Shown here one piece after another: positions 8,715 through 18,589 of a stretch of DNA of 64,000 nucleotides. This DNA comes from Hellea sp. (GTDB taxonomy: Bacteria; Pseudomonadota; Alphaproteobacteria; Caulobacterales; Maricaulaceae): NCBI GenBank assembly GCA_020629545.1, contig JAHDDC010000012.1, positions 1 to 64,000 of the forward strand, in the 5' to 3' direction. The notes beneath the pieces were generated by a model that had not been told where the DNA came from, made no database searches, and saw only the letters and a list, made by a program, of their open reading frames with translations. The position numbers and the translations under genes are program-made. Every line of letters starts with the position of its first letter. Position 1 is the stretch's first letter.

Positions 8715-11700
8715 TAACCGGCCAATGCCTGCAAGCTTTCCACGTCGTAATCACGTTCGGATAGAGACTTGATCGCAGCAACGCACGCTTTCGCGGCAGC
8801 CGCCGTTGTAAAATAAGGAACTTTCTGCGTGAGCGCTGTACGGCGCAAGGAAAAACTGTCTTTAAGGGACTGCTTGCCGGATGTCGTATTAAAGACCAGA
8901 GCAATATCCCCATTCTTCATGGCATCAACGATATGCGGACGGCCTTCATGAACTTTGCGCACATATTCTACCTCAACGCCTTGACTGCGAAGATATTTAG
9001 TTGTCCCGCCCGTCGCGATGATTGTGAAGCCCATTTCAATCAAGTCCTTTGCCAGCTCTGCCATCATAGGTTTGTGGGACTCACGAACCGAAATAAAGAC
9101 TTTGCCTTTACGCGGAAGGACCACACCGCCCCCGAGCTGACTTTTAGCAAAAGCCATGCCGAAATTATCGGCCAGACCCATTACTTCGCCGGTTGATCGC
9201 ATTTCTGGTCCTAGCACTGTGTCCACACCTGGGAAGCGGGCAAATGGGAAGACGGCTTCTTTAACGGCAATTTGCGAATTAATCGTCGTTGATAGATCAA
9301 AGCTCGAAAGTTTTTCCCCTGCCATGACTTTGGCGGCAATATTGGCCACGGGTAATCCGACAGCTTTGGCGACAAATGGAACCGTACGTGAGGCACGCGG
9401 GTTCACTTCGATCAAATAGACAACATCGTCTTTAACGGCAAATTGCACATTCATGAGCCCAATGACACCCAGCTCTATCGCAAGCAATCCGCTTTGACGC
9501 TTAAGCTCAGCGACAATTTTATCTGACAATGAATAGGGCGGCAGTGAACAGGCGCTATCGCCGGAATGAACACCAGCCTCCTCGATATGTTCCATGACGC
9601 CGGCGATAAAAACATCTTCACCATCACAGATGACATCGACATCAAGCTCGATTGCGTCGCGTAGATATTGGTCAATCAATAGAGGTGATTTTCCGGAAAC
9701 TTTGACCGCTTCATTAACATAACGCCGAAGATCCTCCGTACTCGATACGATTTCCATTCCGCGTCCGCCCAATACATTTGAGGGCCGTAATACGACCGGA
9801 TATCCAACAGCTTCAGCAGCCTTTTCGGCGTCAATAGCATTATTGGCGATCGCATTATTGGGCTGCGTGAGTTCCAGTTTATCAACCAGCGCTTTAAAAC
9901 GCTCGCGATCTTCGGCCCGGTCAAGAGCATCGCGCATGGTTCCCAAAAGTGGAATGCCATTCCCTTCAAGAGCTTCGGCGAGTTTAAGCGGGGTCTGACC
10001 CCCAAATTGTACAATCACGCCCCGCAATTTACCGGCCTGTTTTTCGGTTTCTATCAGTTCTAAAACGTCTTCTTCGGTCAGCGGTTCAAAATATAGTCGG
10101 TCCGATGTGTCATAATCCGTTGAGACCGTCTCTGGGTTACAATTGACCATGATCGATTCAATATCCAGATCAGCCATGGCAAATGCCGCATGACAGCAGC
10201 AATAATCGAATTCAATCCCCTGCCCAATTCGGTTCGGACCGCCGCCGAGGATAATAACCTTTTCGCGATCTGAAACGCGGGCTTCACATTCGACCTGGTC
10301 GCCAAATGACGGCACCTCATAGGTAGAATACATATAGGGCGTTTTGGCCGCAAACTCTGCCGCGCATGTATCGACACGTTTAAACACGGGTCTGACTCCT
10401 GCCGCACGCCGCGCTGCGCGCACATCGCGTTCAGTTGATCCTGTCAGCTCTGCGATACGATTGTCTGAAAACCCTTCTGACTTAAAGGCGCGCCATTTGG
10501 CGGCGGTTGTTGGAAGACCAGAGCTATTAAGCTCGGCCTCGGCTTTCATTAAGGCTTCGATCTGGCGCAAGAACCATGGATCAATACTCGTATATTGGTG
10601 AACTTTTTCAACGGTCAGTCCGTGTCTGAATGCTTGGGCCACGACCAGCAAACGATCTGGCGCCTGTATAGACAGGCGCGCTTTGATCGCTTTGTCGAGA
10701 TCTCCATCGGGATCTATCTCGACTTCATTCATGCCCGTTAATCCGGTCTCAAGCGAGCGCAGGGCTTTTTGGAAACTCTCGGTAAAGGTTCGGCCAATCG
10801 CCATGGCTTCACCAACAGATTTCATAGAAGTCGTGAGCGTGGCTTCGCTACCTGGGAATTTTTCAAAGGCAAAACGCGGAATCTTTGTAACAACATAATC
10901 AATGGTTGGCTCAAAGGCGGCGGGTGTTGCGCCCGTAATATCGTTATCGAGTTCATCGAGCGTATAGCCGACAGCCAGTTTCGCCGCGATTTTTGCAATC
11001 GGGAACCCTGTCGCTTTAGACGCAAGTGCCGATGACCGTGAAACGCGCGGGTTCATCTCGATCACCACCATGCGTCCGTCGGCAGGATTAACAGCGAACT
11101 GAACATTGGAACCGCCGGTTTCAACGCCGATTTCACGCAGCACGGCAATAGAAGCATCGCGCATACGCTGGTATTCTTTGTCCGTCAGAGTCAGAGCGGG
11201 CGCGACCGTGATCGAGTCCCCCGTGTGAACTCCCATGGGGTCAATATTTTCAATGGCGCAGATAATGATGCAATTATCCGCCTTGTCGCGGACAACTTCC
11301 ATCTCAAATTCTTTCCAGCCAAGCAGACTTTCATCGATTAGCACCTGATTGGTCGGCGAGGCTGATAAACCGGAGCGGACATAGTGTTCAAATTCTTCGC
11401 GGTTATAAGCAATACCGCCGCCTGTACCGCCTAGGGTAAATGCAGGACGAATAATGGCTGGCAGACCTGTATCCTCCATGACGTGAAGAGCATTAGCGAC
11501 GCCCTGGGCTATGTCACCATCAGGAGCCGTGATAATCGTGGCTCGCGGATTTTCCAGACCGATCTTCGTCATGGCATCGGCAAAGCGTTCCCGGTTTTCA
11601 GCCTTGTCAATCACATCAGCTTTGGCGCCGATCATCTCGACGCCATATTTTTCAAGAACGCCCATTTCTTCAAGCTTGAGAGCAGTGTTCAAAGCTGTCT

Positions 11701-11977
11701 GTCCGCCCATAGTCGGCAGAAGCGCGTCCGGTCGTTCCTTGGCGATAATCTTCTCAACTAATTCTGGCGTTATAGGTTCGATATAAGTTGCATCGGCCAT
11801 GCCCGGATCCGTCATGATCGTCGCCGGATTTGAGTTCACAAGAATGACCTTGTAACCTTCGTCTTTTAAAGCCTTACAAGCCTGAACGCCGGAATAATCA
11901 AATTCACAAGCCTGACCAATAATAATCGGGCCTGCTCCTATTATAAGAATGCTTTCAATATCCGTTCGCTTGCCCAT
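8714..11977 (-). CDS. carB: Carbamoyl-phosphate synthase large subunit
   Basis: The full-length 1087-residue protein has two ATP-grasp halves. It begins with [24 protein letters not shown], repeats this as [20 protein letters not shown] near residue 570, and ends with an MGS-like allosteric domain (about 940-1070). It makes carbamoyl phosphate for arginine and pyrimidine synthesis with CarA, which is not in this window. The ATG at 11977 begins the expected MGKRTDIE N terminus. Confidence 0.98.
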   Translation of the reverse strand: MGKRTDIESILIIGAGPIIIGQACEFDYSGVQACKALKDEGYKVILVNSNPATIMTDPGMADATYIEPITPELVEKIIAKERPDALLPTMGGQTALNTALKLEEMGVLEKYGVEMIGAKADVIDKAENRERFADAMTKIGLENPRATIITAPDGDIAQGVANALHVMEDTGLPAIIRPAFTLGGTGGGIAYNREEFEHYVRSGLSASPTNQVLIDESLLGWKEFEMEVVRDKADNCIIICAIENIDPMGVHTGDSITVAPALTLTDKEYQRMRDASIAVLREIGVETGGSNVQFAVNPADGRMVVIEMNPRVSRSSALASKATGFPIAKIAAKLAVGYTLDELDNDITGATPAAFEPTIDYVVTKIPRFAFEKFPGSEATLTTSMKSVGEAMAIGRTFTESFQKALRSLETGLTGMNEVEIDPDGDLDKAIKARLSIQAPDRLLVVAQAFRHGLTVEKVHQYTSIDPWFLRQIEALMKAEAELNSSGLPTTAAKWRAFKSEGFSDNRIAELTGSTERDVRAARRAAGVRPVFKRVDTCAAEFAAKTPYMYSTYEVPSFGDQVECEARVSDREKVIILGGGPNRIGQGIEFDYCCCHAAFAMADLDIESIMVNCNPETVSTDYDTSDRLYFEPLTEEDVLELIETEKQAGKLRGVIVQFGGQTPLKLAEALEGNGIPLLGTMRDALDRAEDRERFKALVDKLELTQPNNAIANNAIDAEKAAEAVGYPVVLRPSNVLGGRGMEIVSSTEDLRRYVNEAVKVSGKSPLLIDQYLRDAIELDVDVICDGEDVFIAGVMEHIEEAGVHSGDSACSLPPYSLSDKIVAELKRQSGLLAIELGVIGLMNVQFAVKDDVVYLIEVNPRASRTVPFVAKAVGLPVANIAAKVMAGEKLSSFDLSTTINSQIAVKEAVFPFARFPGVDTVLGPEMRSTGEVMGLADNFGMAFAKSQLGGGVVLPRKGKVFISVRESHKPMMAELAKDLIEMGFTIIATGGTTKYLRSQGVEVEYVRKVHEGRPHIVDAMKNGDIALVFNTTSGKQSLKDSFSLRRTALTQKVPYFTTAAAAKACVAAIKSLSERDYDVESLQALAG

Positions 11978-12114
11978 AAGTCCGTCCGTAAGGCGAGAAT
12001 CGCCTGCTTAAAAACCAAATTGCCCCCCCTTATATAAACAGCGCCGCAGGTTCAAGAAATAACCCACGGTTTATGGAGTAAAAATTAGGCTTTATGGCAA
12101 ACGGCGGCTTATGG

Positions 12115-12130
12115 TTAATTTAATCTTAAC
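12115..12130 (+). promoter_or_regulatory. CtrA-type binding site, TTAA-N7-TTAAC
   Basis: TTAA at 12115-12118 and TTAAC at 12126-12130 are separated by seven bases, exactly the full consensus bound by the cell-cycle regulator CtrA in Caulobacter and relatives. It lies 50-65 bases before ATG 12180 of the downstream gene. This placement also argues against the upstream ATG at 12111, which would put the box inside the coding region. Whether CtrA binds here is inferred. Confidence 0.5.
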
Positions 12131-12179
12131 GTCTGGAGCTAGACTGGGAGCGAATCGATTTTTACGAACTGGCTTTTTC

Positions 12180-13493
12180 ATGGTCTCAGCCCCCTATAAT
12201 GAGGACTACCTCAACGCCCAGCGTTACCGGACGGCGTCGCGGATTTATCGGGCTGTTGAAACGGTTTTGTTCTTCTTCATTCTTGCGTTTTTCTCTGGTG
12301 CCATCGTCGGGATAATATTTCCACATCCGGCGTCAGATCAGGTCATTCCAGACAATCCTCTGGCCCGGTCTTTGTGGTATCCGATTTATCTACTCGTACT
12401 CGGACTTTCGATAAGATCTCTGCCACAGACTATTCGTTCAATCGCATTCACGCCGCTCGTCATAATCTGCGTCATGTGGATGGGCCTGACGTTTATCTGG
12501 TCAGAACTCCCGGCTGTGACGTTTCGGCGGTCGATTGCTTTAATGATGGGAACAATTCTTGGCTTTGTAATTGCAGCACGTTATGACTGGGGGCAATTAG
12601 TGCAACGGGTTGCCTTTGTTTTCGTCTTGCTGGCTATTATTACTTTATTGATGGCTATTTTACAGCCTAGCAAAGCGATCATGCACGAAATTCATGCCGG
12701 CGCCTGGCGTGGTCCATGGGTTGAGAAAAACTATCTCGGCGGTAATATGGTCAAAGGCTTCGCGGCGGCCTTATGCGCATTTGCCATGCGCCCAGACAGA
12801 TGGTGGTTCTGGATTCCGGGCGCGCTGCTGTGTTTTGCTCTCGTGGTTCTATCGACATCAAAAACAGCATTGATGGCCGCTTTACTGACCATAGCATTGT
12901 TTCTTTCGATTAGAATTTTTAGACGCTTTCCTATCCTTCGAATTCCGCTCATGTATTTCTCAATCATGGGCGTCACCATATTTGCGCTCGCGGTCGGAGT
13001 TTTCCCCGAAGAAATGTTTGGCTTGATCGGAAAAGATCCGACCTTAACCGGACGGACTGACATTTGGGTGCTCCTCATTGAGAGCATAAAAGAGCGCTGG
13101 ACGTTAGGCTATGGATATGGCGCCTATTGGCAAGAAGAATTGGGCCCTTCATTTGCTGTTAGAAACGCCCTCGAATGGGGCGTACCGACGGCCCATAATG
13201 GCTGGATGGAAATCTGGCTATCCGGCGGTATCGTGATCGTGACCTTGTTTGCTATACATTATATCATCTCCCTGCTTCTGGCCATTAACCGGCTCAAACG
13301 CGGCGGCGTGGAATCCTATTGGGCGATCATTTTTGTGGCCTTGTTCTTCTTCTTTTCCATGTCGGAAAGCACGATCCTCGCGCAAAATGATTTAACCTGG
13401 GCGGTTTTCGTTGCAACATCGGCTAAGCTTTGGGCCTTTGAACGCCCTTACTGGCGGAACCGAAAAAGTGAACCTTTTCACCGCCCTGGATAG
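12180..13493 (+). CDS. O-antigen ligase / Wzy / ExoQ-like polysaccharide membrane protein
   Basis: This is a polytopic membrane protein (437 residues from ATG 12180) with about ten hydrophobic segments. The large periplasmic loop contains TGRTDIWVLLIE and GYGYGAYW, followed by AHNGWMEIWLSGG, the pattern of the O-antigen ligase/Wzy_C family. Such proteins polymerise or ligate lipid-linked surface glycans at the periplasmic face. The acceptor and sugar are unknown. An earlier ATG (12111) is possible, but a CtrA-like box overlaps that region. Confidence 0.85.
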   Translation: MVSAPYNEDYLNAQRYRTASRIYRAVETVLFFFILAFFSGAIVGIIFPHPASDQVIPDNPLARSLWYPIYLLVLGLSIRSLPQTIRSIAFTPLVIICVMWMGLTFIWSELPAVTFRRSIALMMGTILGFVIAARYDWGQLVQRVAFVFVLLAIITLLMAILQPSKAIMHEIHAGAWRGPWVEKNYLGGNMVKGFAAALCAFAMRPDRWWFWIPGALLCFALVVLSTSKTALMAALLTIALFLSIRIFRRFPILRIPLMYFSIMGVTIFALAVGVFPEEMFGLIGKDPTLTGRTDIWVLLIESIKERWTLGYGYGAYWQEELGPSFAVRNALEWGVPTAHNGWMEIWLSGGIVIVTLFAIHYIISLLLAINRLKRGGVESYWAIIFVALFFFFSMSESTILAQNDLTWAVFVATSAKLWAFERPYWRNRKSEPFHRPG

Positions 13494-13494
13494 C

Positions 13495-14382
13495 CTAAGA
13501 GCTGCGCAGTTTCTGCCCGGCTTCGTCTTCCAATAGCTGAACAATATGAAGATGGGGAACGTCAAAGCCATATTTCTCTAGAGCTTTTTGATAGCTGTCA
13601 TAGACGGAGTCACCAAGCGGGAGCGGCGTGTTTAGATGTTTGCCTAGACCGCTTATTAGTCGCATATCCTTGGTCGCCAAACCCAGCCGAAATGATGGAT
13701 CATAACTACCATCGAGAACTTTGGGGATATAATTATCGACCACATAACTTTGGGCGCAACTTTTCATCAACACGCCATGCAGAATGTTAAGATCAAGACC
13801 CGCTTTTGCGCCGAGCATAAGGGTCTCACCAATACCTTGCGCGACGAGGTAGTTAAGATGCAGCTGACACAGCTTGGCCACATATCCAGCCCCTGAAGGC
13901 CCCATGCGAACAGCGCGGTCCGTGATTGATCCCAGAAGGTCCGAGTGGGTTTCAAGAATGACTTCATCGGCGCCCAGCAGCATGGTCAAGGTTCCGGCAA
14001 CAGCGCCTTCGCTTCCGCCCGTGACCGGCGCATCGACCAGAGTTAAATGTTTGGGCGCTTTATCTAGTATGACTTGCCATTCGCTTAGTTCATTGGTGCT
14101 GGTCTCAAACCAAACCGCCCCGCTCGGAAGGTTGCCTAAAATATCAGGGGCGAGGAGGTTTATTTCCTTGGCGCTGGGAAGTGATGTGAAAAGGACGTCC
14201 ACACGTGAAGCTATGTCTTTGGCAGATCCCACGGCTACGGCACCACGGGACTCGAAATCTTCCACAACATACTGGTTGAGATCATGAACATAGAAATTAT
14301 GCCCGGCAGCGATACAATAAGTCAGAAAATTCCCCGCCATGCCGGCGCCCATATTCCCGAGGCCGATAAGTCCGATATTCAT
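13495..14382 (-). CDS. 3-hydroxyisobutyrate dehydrogenase-family NAD(P) oxidoreductase
   Basis: The Rossmann start GLIGLGNMGAGMA (4-16), the substrate motif DAPVTGGSEGAVAGTL and the catalytic lysine region GYVAKLCQLHLN identify a beta-hydroxyacid dehydrogenase (HIBADH/tartronate-semialdehyde reductase group). These enzymes oxidise or reduce C3-C4 beta-hydroxyacids. It is the last gene of the six-gene catabolic operon, 10 bases after the oxygenase gene, so it probably handles a semialdehyde or hydroxyacid formed in that pathway. The substrate is not assigned. Confidence 0.88.
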   Translation of the reverse strand: MNIGLIGLGNMGAGMAGNFLTYCIAAGHNFYVHDLNQYVVEDFESRGAVAVGSAKDIASRVDVLFTSLPSAKEINLLAPDILGNLPSGAVWFETSTNELSEWQVILDKAPKHLTLVDAPVTGGSEGAVAGTLTMLLGADEVILETHSDLLGSITDRAVRMGPSGAGYVAKLCQLHLNYLVAQGIGETLMLGAKAGLDLNILHGVLMKSCAQSYVVDNYIPKVLDGSYDPSFRLGLATKDMRLISGLGKHLNTPLPLGDSVYDSYQKALEKYGFDVPHLHIVQLLEDEAGQKLRSS

Positions 14383-14392
14383 CTTCGCCTCC

Positions 14393-15307
14393 TTAATCGG
14401 TCAATCCATCAACTCGGCTCATCTCTCGCTCAACATGGATAGGCATAGCACGACCATAAAAAGCCTTGGCATGGTGAGGGCGGTTAACCAGATAAGGGTT
14501 AGTCACATAGGTCGGCAACGCGATAATCCGCGGCACAGGTCCGTTTGTGGGTGTTACCCGGTGCAAGGAATATCGCCCGCGAAAGATTTGAAGATCGCCC
14601 TCTCTGAGCTTTAAGACTTTAACTTTGCTGCGATCCCCTTTGAGAGCCGCTTTGACATCATCAAAGCTTTCGGCTTCGGCTGTGCGAATATTAGGGCAAT
14701 ATTCAAAATCGCCTCCGCCCTCGCTCTCTTGAACCAGCATACTGACCGTGAAGTCATTGCCATCGAAATGCCAGGGAAAATAATCTCCGTCATGCATGAC
14801 ACTATAGGGATTACGCCCAAGCGGATCTGCCCAACGATAGATCGGGCCAACATTTAGACAGTCGCCAATGAAATGGACCACAACGTCGCTGTCATAAATC
14901 TTGCGCAGCAAGGATGTCGGCTCAAGTTCATCCGAATTAATAAATGAGCTCGTTCGCCGCGCGAATATACGTTTGGGGTGATCTTTGGGTAGTGTCTCGT
15001 CATCGGCTGTCAGATAGGGATTGATCCGGGCATCCGCCGGGAGCGCTTTCGCCATCAGCCGGGTCGCTTCGCCGCGCATAGCTTCGATCGCATGATCGGT
15101 CAGGAACTTTGGAATATGGGCACACCCAAAAGCCTTAAGACCTTCACGGGCATGGGCGACCAAGGCCTTGCGCCGTGGGTGTTCCATGTCGTGAATCGGA
15201 AACTCTTCCAGATCAACAAATTCTCGCAGGTCAATTTCGGCGGCGGCATAAGCACTAGGACCGACAGGTCTTTCATTTTGATCGATAACAAGTTCGTTTC
15301 TAGCCAT
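14393..15307 (-). CDS. Fe(II)/2-oxoglutarate oxygenase, BesD/HalD-like, predicted hydroxylase
   Basis: The double-stranded beta-helix core has an iron facial triad: His180-x-Asp182 in WHFDGND, and His249 in GRYSLHRVTP, with Arg260 placed to bind 2-oxoglutarate. The segment between (VSMLVQESEGGGDFEYCP) is characteristic of the BesD/HalD family, best known for radical halogenation of free amino acids. True halogenases there have Gly in place of the Asp; here the Asp is present, so hydroxylation is predicted. It lies inside the catabolic operon, where a hydroxylation step could feed the dehydratase and aldolase. Confidence 0.8.
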   Translation of the reverse strand: MARNELVIDQNERPVGPSAYAAAEIDLREFVDLEEFPIHDMEHPRRKALVAHAREGLKAFGCAHIPKFLTDHAIEAMRGEATRLMAKALPADARINPYLTADDETLPKDHPKRIFARRTSSFINSDELEPTSLLRKIYDSDVVVHFIGDCLNVGPIYRWADPLGRNPYSVMHDGDYFPWHFDGNDFTVSMLVQESEGGGDFEYCPNIRTAEAESFDDVKAALKGDRSKVKVLKLREGDLQIFRGRYSLHRVTPTNGPVPRIIALPTYVTNPYLVNRPHHAKAFYGRAMPIHVEREMSRVDGLTD

Positions 15308-15390
15308 AATACCTCACTGACTAACTATTGCCTTGGATATAAAGTTTCGGTGTGACCATCCACGCCAATGATCTGCCAGGTCTATCCGCA

Positions 15391-16122
15391 TCAATGCTTG
15401 TAGGACGGGTCGATACGATCGGCGAGACGTTTAAGCGCGGGCCACTCATATTTTCCAGGTGGAAACGCTGCATATTGATCTGAGGCTTTTTGCCAAACCT
15501 CCGCAGGTTGATTACAGGTTTTCCGGCCGCTAGCGGTTACCTGTATAGCAACTTCACACATGCGGATCAGGTAATACATATTCATGAAACATTCACCGGC
15601 GGTCGCTCCAACCGTCAGGAAACCATGGTTTCGCATGACGAGACATGAGTTTCCTTCCAGGCGCTCGGCGATACGGAAACGTTCATCCGGATCTACTGAA
15701 AGCCCCTCCCAGTCATGATAACCGACTTTTCCATATAGCATGGAACTGTCCTGAACGAGAAATGGAATTTCCTCAAACGCAGTGGCGGCAATGGCGGTTG
15801 GGGGGTGAGCATGAAAGACGAATTTGCTGTCGGCGTGATTTAAGTGCACGGCGCTATGAATAATAAATCCAGCCGTATTAACATCAGACGGACCCTCAAT
15901 GACTTTGCCGTCTTCATCAACTTTTATCAAATTGGACGCTGTGACCTCCGAATAATGCAGGCCGAACCGATGCATATAAAAATGGTGATCACTTCCCGGA
16001 GCACGTGCAGTGATGTGGTTCCAGACAGTGTCATCCCACCCAAAATGCGCCGTTAGACGGAACATTGCTGCGAGATCAATTTTGACCTGTTCCTGCTCCT
16101 GTTCAAGTGTAAGCTCTGACAT
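15391..16122 (-). CDS. Class II aldolase/adducin-family protein
   Basis: This 243-residue protein has the class II aldolase fold: HFGWDDTVWNHITAR near residue 31, FVFHAHPPTAIA with zinc-ligand histidines, and VMRNHGFLTVGAT with the further histidine. Relatives include L-fuculose-phosphate aldolase and ribulose-phosphate epimerases, but this branch acts on many unphosphorylated acids and decarboxylates some. In this operon it may cleave a 2-keto-3-deoxy acid. It is followed by an 83-base gap before the oxygenase gene. Confidence 0.85.
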   Translation of the reverse strand: MSELTLEQEQEQVKIDLAAMFRLTAHFGWDDTVWNHITARAPGSDHHFYMHRFGLHYSEVTASNLIKVDEDGKVIEGPSDVNTAGFIIHSAVHLNHADSKFVFHAHPPTAIAATAFEEIPFLVQDSSMLYGKVGYHDWEGLSVDPDERFRIAERLEGNSCLVMRNHGFLTVGATAGECFMNMYYLIRMCEVAIQVTASGRKTCNQPAEVWQKASDQYAAFPPGKYEWPALKRLADRIDPSYKH

Positions 16123-16131
16123 AAGTCCTCC

Positions 16132-17235
16132 TTATTCCCATACTCTAAGTGGTCGACCCAAAACATCCAGATTTGGAATTACCCCCAGACCTGGACCGTC
16201 AGGCGGGGCGATAAAACCATCCTTGCGAACCGGTGCGCGTTCATCAAGCCTTGGACCGATATAGCTCGACAGATCGCAAACGTTGAGAAGAAATTTTGGA
16301 TCTGTCGATGCCCCCAGGTGCAAAGCCGCCGCTGTGACAACATCCGATCCCCATGTATCCTCAACACACATTTTAACGCCTAGCGCGATGCAAAGATCGC
16401 GCGCTCGCCGCGCGGCGGATAACCCTCCAAACTTTGATATCTTAAGCGCAGTCACATCAAGGCAGTCCAGCTTATAAGCCTTTAATAGATCCGCTGGCGT
16501 CTTCGTGCTTTCATCCAGTTTCATGGCAAGGCCGGTCGCCTTTTTGACCGAGGCGCAATCTTCAATAGTCGAGCAAGGCTGCTCTAACATAACGTCAAGA
16601 TCCACGACAGCGCGCGCCGTACGAATAGCTTCAAGCTTGGCCGCACCGCAATTCCAATCGGCATAAACGAAAAGACCGGGACCGACGGCTTCACGAACTA
16701 ATCTGATCCGGGCGACGTCAGCTTCCCAGTTTTGATCCGCGCCGAGCTTAACCTGAAATTGGGTGACCCCGCTATCTTTAGCGTCTTTGGCCATTCTGGC
16801 CATGTCTTTAGGTGCGATACAGGTTAGAGAATGATAGACAGGCATGGTTTGGTTGCGCCGCCCCCCCAGCAAAGTGTATAATGGCAAGTCAGCCTTCCGG
16901 GCCGTAATATCCCAAAACGCCATATCCAAAACCGACTTGGCGTAATCATGTCCGATTAAATACGCATCCAGCCTCGACATCAAAGCTTCCGCGCCCAGCG
17001 GGTCAGACCCCAAAAGCTCAGGCCATAAGTAATCTATCGCGGGTTCTATTCCTTCTGCATAGGCCGGCAAATAATGTGGAATGGGGCAATTTTCACCCCA
17101 TCCAGAAATTCCAGCGTCTGTGTCAATTCGGATTATAACGCTATCCGTAATCAAGCAGCTTTTACCGCCCGCCATATGGTAGTCATCATGGCTTCTAAAC
17201 GGGTATTTCCAAAGTGTGATACGTGTGATCTTCAT
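16132..17235 (-). CDS. Enolase-superfamily enzyme, MLE-type; resembles cis-3-hydroxy-L-proline dehydratase
   Basis: The capping domain precedes a TIM barrel with Lys in FQVKLGAD, metal ligands in YADWNCG (Asp), MLEQPC (Glu) and MKLDEST (Asp), and a second Lys in ALKISKFGG. That two-lysine MLE-subgroup pattern, plus CSTIEDCASVKK and MCVEDTWGSDV, closely recalls cis-3-hydroxy-L-proline dehydratases. Sugar-acid dehydratases or racemases of the same group cannot be excluded. It lies third in the operon, 4 bases after the hydroxyacid dehydrogenase and 9 before the aldolase gene. Confidence 0.82.
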   Translation of the reverse strand: MKITRITLWKYPFRSHDDYHMAGGKSCLITDSVIIRIDTDAGISGWGENCPIPHYLPAYAEGIEPAIDYLWPELLGSDPLGAEALMSRLDAYLIGHDYAKSVLDMAFWDITARKADLPLYTLLGGRRNQTMPVYHSLTCIAPKDMARMAKDAKDSGVTQFQVKLGADQNWEADVARIRLVREAVGPGLFVYADWNCGAAKLEAIRTARAVVDLDVMLEQPCSTIEDCASVKKATGLAMKLDESTKTPADLLKAYKLDCLDVTALKISKFGGLSAARRARDLCIALGVKMCVEDTWGSDVVTAAALHLGASTDPKFLLNVCDLSSYIGPRLDERAPVRKDGFIAPPDGPGLGVIPNLDVLGRPLRVWE

Positions 17236-17238
17236 AGC

Positions 17239-18159
17239 CTACCCTTCCCGAATGTAACGATATTGAGGCGTCCCGCCTTTTTCAATCAGGGCCATGTTTT
17301 CAGCGATAATTTGTACGGCCGTATCCGGGTTCGTCGCTCCGGACATATGGGGCGTCACATAAACTTTGGGATGTGTCCAAAACGGCGCGTCCGCAGGAAG
17401 AGGTTCGGATACAAAAACATCTAAAGCTGCTCCCGCCAATTGCCCTTTATCAAGAGCGTCCAATAAGTCCGGCTCATTGACGACAGCCCCGCGACTCACA
17501 TTGATGAAGGCCGCCCCTGACTTGACCTGCGCTAACAAATTTTTATCGATGATACCGCGTGTCTTGTCGGTCATAGGGAGGCAACATATGACGACATCCA
17601 TTTCGGGCAATGTCGTACTGAGACCGGTTTCGCCTGACACCAACTTTACGCCCTCAATGGATTTGGGGTTTCTAGACCAGCCATAAACATCAAATCCATT
17701 TCGGGACAGCACCTGACCGATATGACCGCCAATAGCACCCTGCCCCAACACGCAGACCTTATAGTCTGGCGCAAGCGGAGTTACATAACGTCGCCACTCT
17801 GCCTGACTTTGCTGATGGGCGTAGAGACCTAATTGGCGCTGAAAGTGGATTACCCAATAAAGCGTGTAGAGCGCCATATCGTCGGCCATATTAATATCGA
17901 TAAGACGGTAAATCGGCGCGTCTGGTAATGTTGGATAGGCGTCAATATAATCTACCCCGGACCCCAGAGAAAAAACGGCTCTTAAATTCGGGTATCTTTC
18001 GAGATCCCCTGGAGGGTGCTTCCAAATCAAAGCATACTCTATCACCGCGGGATCAATAACGTCCGGATATTCAATGACACTTCGGCCCGGGATATATCTC
18101 TCTATCGCCCTACGCCATTGATCGTGCCAGTGACCATCATTGTTAAGAAGGATAGTCAT
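17239..18159 (-). CDS. D-2-hydroxyacid dehydrogenase, glyoxylate/hydroxypyruvate reductase A-like
   Basis: The Rossmann motif VLGQGAIGGHIGQVL lies near residue 140. The NVSRGAVVNEPDLLDAL and VYVTPHMSGATNP segments supply the catalytic Arg, Glu and His of the D-2-hydroxyacid dehydrogenase family. Overall it fits the GhrA branch, which reduces glyoxylate and hydroxypyruvate with NADPH. In this operon it may reduce a 2-oxoacid or C2/C3 product released by the aldolase. Its start overlaps the stop of the transporter gene by four bases (ATGA). Confidence 0.9.
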   Translation of the reverse strand: MTILLNNDGHWHDQWRRAIERYIPGRSVIEYPDVIDPAVIEYALIWKHPPGDLERYPNLRAVFSLGSGVDYIDAYPTLPDAPIYRLIDINMADDMALYTLYWVIHFQRQLGLYAHQQSQAEWRRYVTPLAPDYKVCVLGQGAIGGHIGQVLSRNGFDVYGWSRNPKSIEGVKLVSGETGLSTTLPEMDVVICCLPMTDKTRGIIDKNLLAQVKSGAAFINVSRGAVVNEPDLLDALDKGQLAGAALDVFVSEPLPADAPFWTHPKVYVTPHMSGATNPDTAVQIIAENMALIEKGGTPQYRYIREG

Positions 18160-18488
18160 GAAAGCGACTTATTTGATAGGGCTTGAAGGCCCACGACACC
18201 GATAATGACAAGAGCCATATAAAAGGCTTTGAGTATTGTCATCTTCTCGTCAAACAACACCATTGAGAATATCGTGATCAGGCAAATTCCAACCCCTGAC
18301 CAAATCGCATAGGCGATACTAATGTCTATCGCGCGGGCGGCTCTCGCGATACAATAAAGAGCTATCCCAAAACAAACCAAGCTCAAACCGGTATAAGCTT
18401 TTTGCGTGAATCCATTGGATAATTTGAGAGACAGTGTTCCGATAACCTCAACGCATATTCCGGCAAATAGATATGTCCAGGCATTCAT
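18156..18488 (-). CDS. SMR-family small multidrug-resistance-type transporter
   Basis: The 110-residue protein has four predicted transmembrane helices and the membrane-embedded glutamate conserved in EmrE-like proteins (Glu14). It also has the AYAIWSGVG motif near residue 80. SMR proteins export cations, polyamines or guanidinium by proton antiport as dimers. As the first gene of the catabolic operon it may move a cationic or amino-acid-like substrate or waste product. That is an inference from position. Confidence 0.88.
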   Translation of the reverse strand: MNAWTYLFAGICVEVIGTLSLKLSNGFTQKAYTGLSLVCFGIALYCIARAARAIDISIAYAIWSGVGICLITIFSMVLFDEKMTILKAFYMALVIIGVVGLQALSNKSLS

Positions 18489-18589
18489 CCCGATGGCTCC
18501 CTATTGACTTAAGACTATCAAATGACTTTAATCAAATAAAGCGAATATAATTGCATAATAATATCATTTATTTTGAATTAGGAAATTTG
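18489..18589. promoter_or_regulatory. Divergent control region between catabolic operon and LysR gene
   Basis: This is an AT-rich 101-base intergenic region between the SMR-led operon (minus) and the lysR gene (plus). LysR regulators usually bind such regions to control both directions. I see AT-rich dyads (for example around 18518-18575) but no unambiguous T-N11-A operator. Regulation by the adjacent LysR protein is inferred from the arrangement. Confidence 0.45.
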
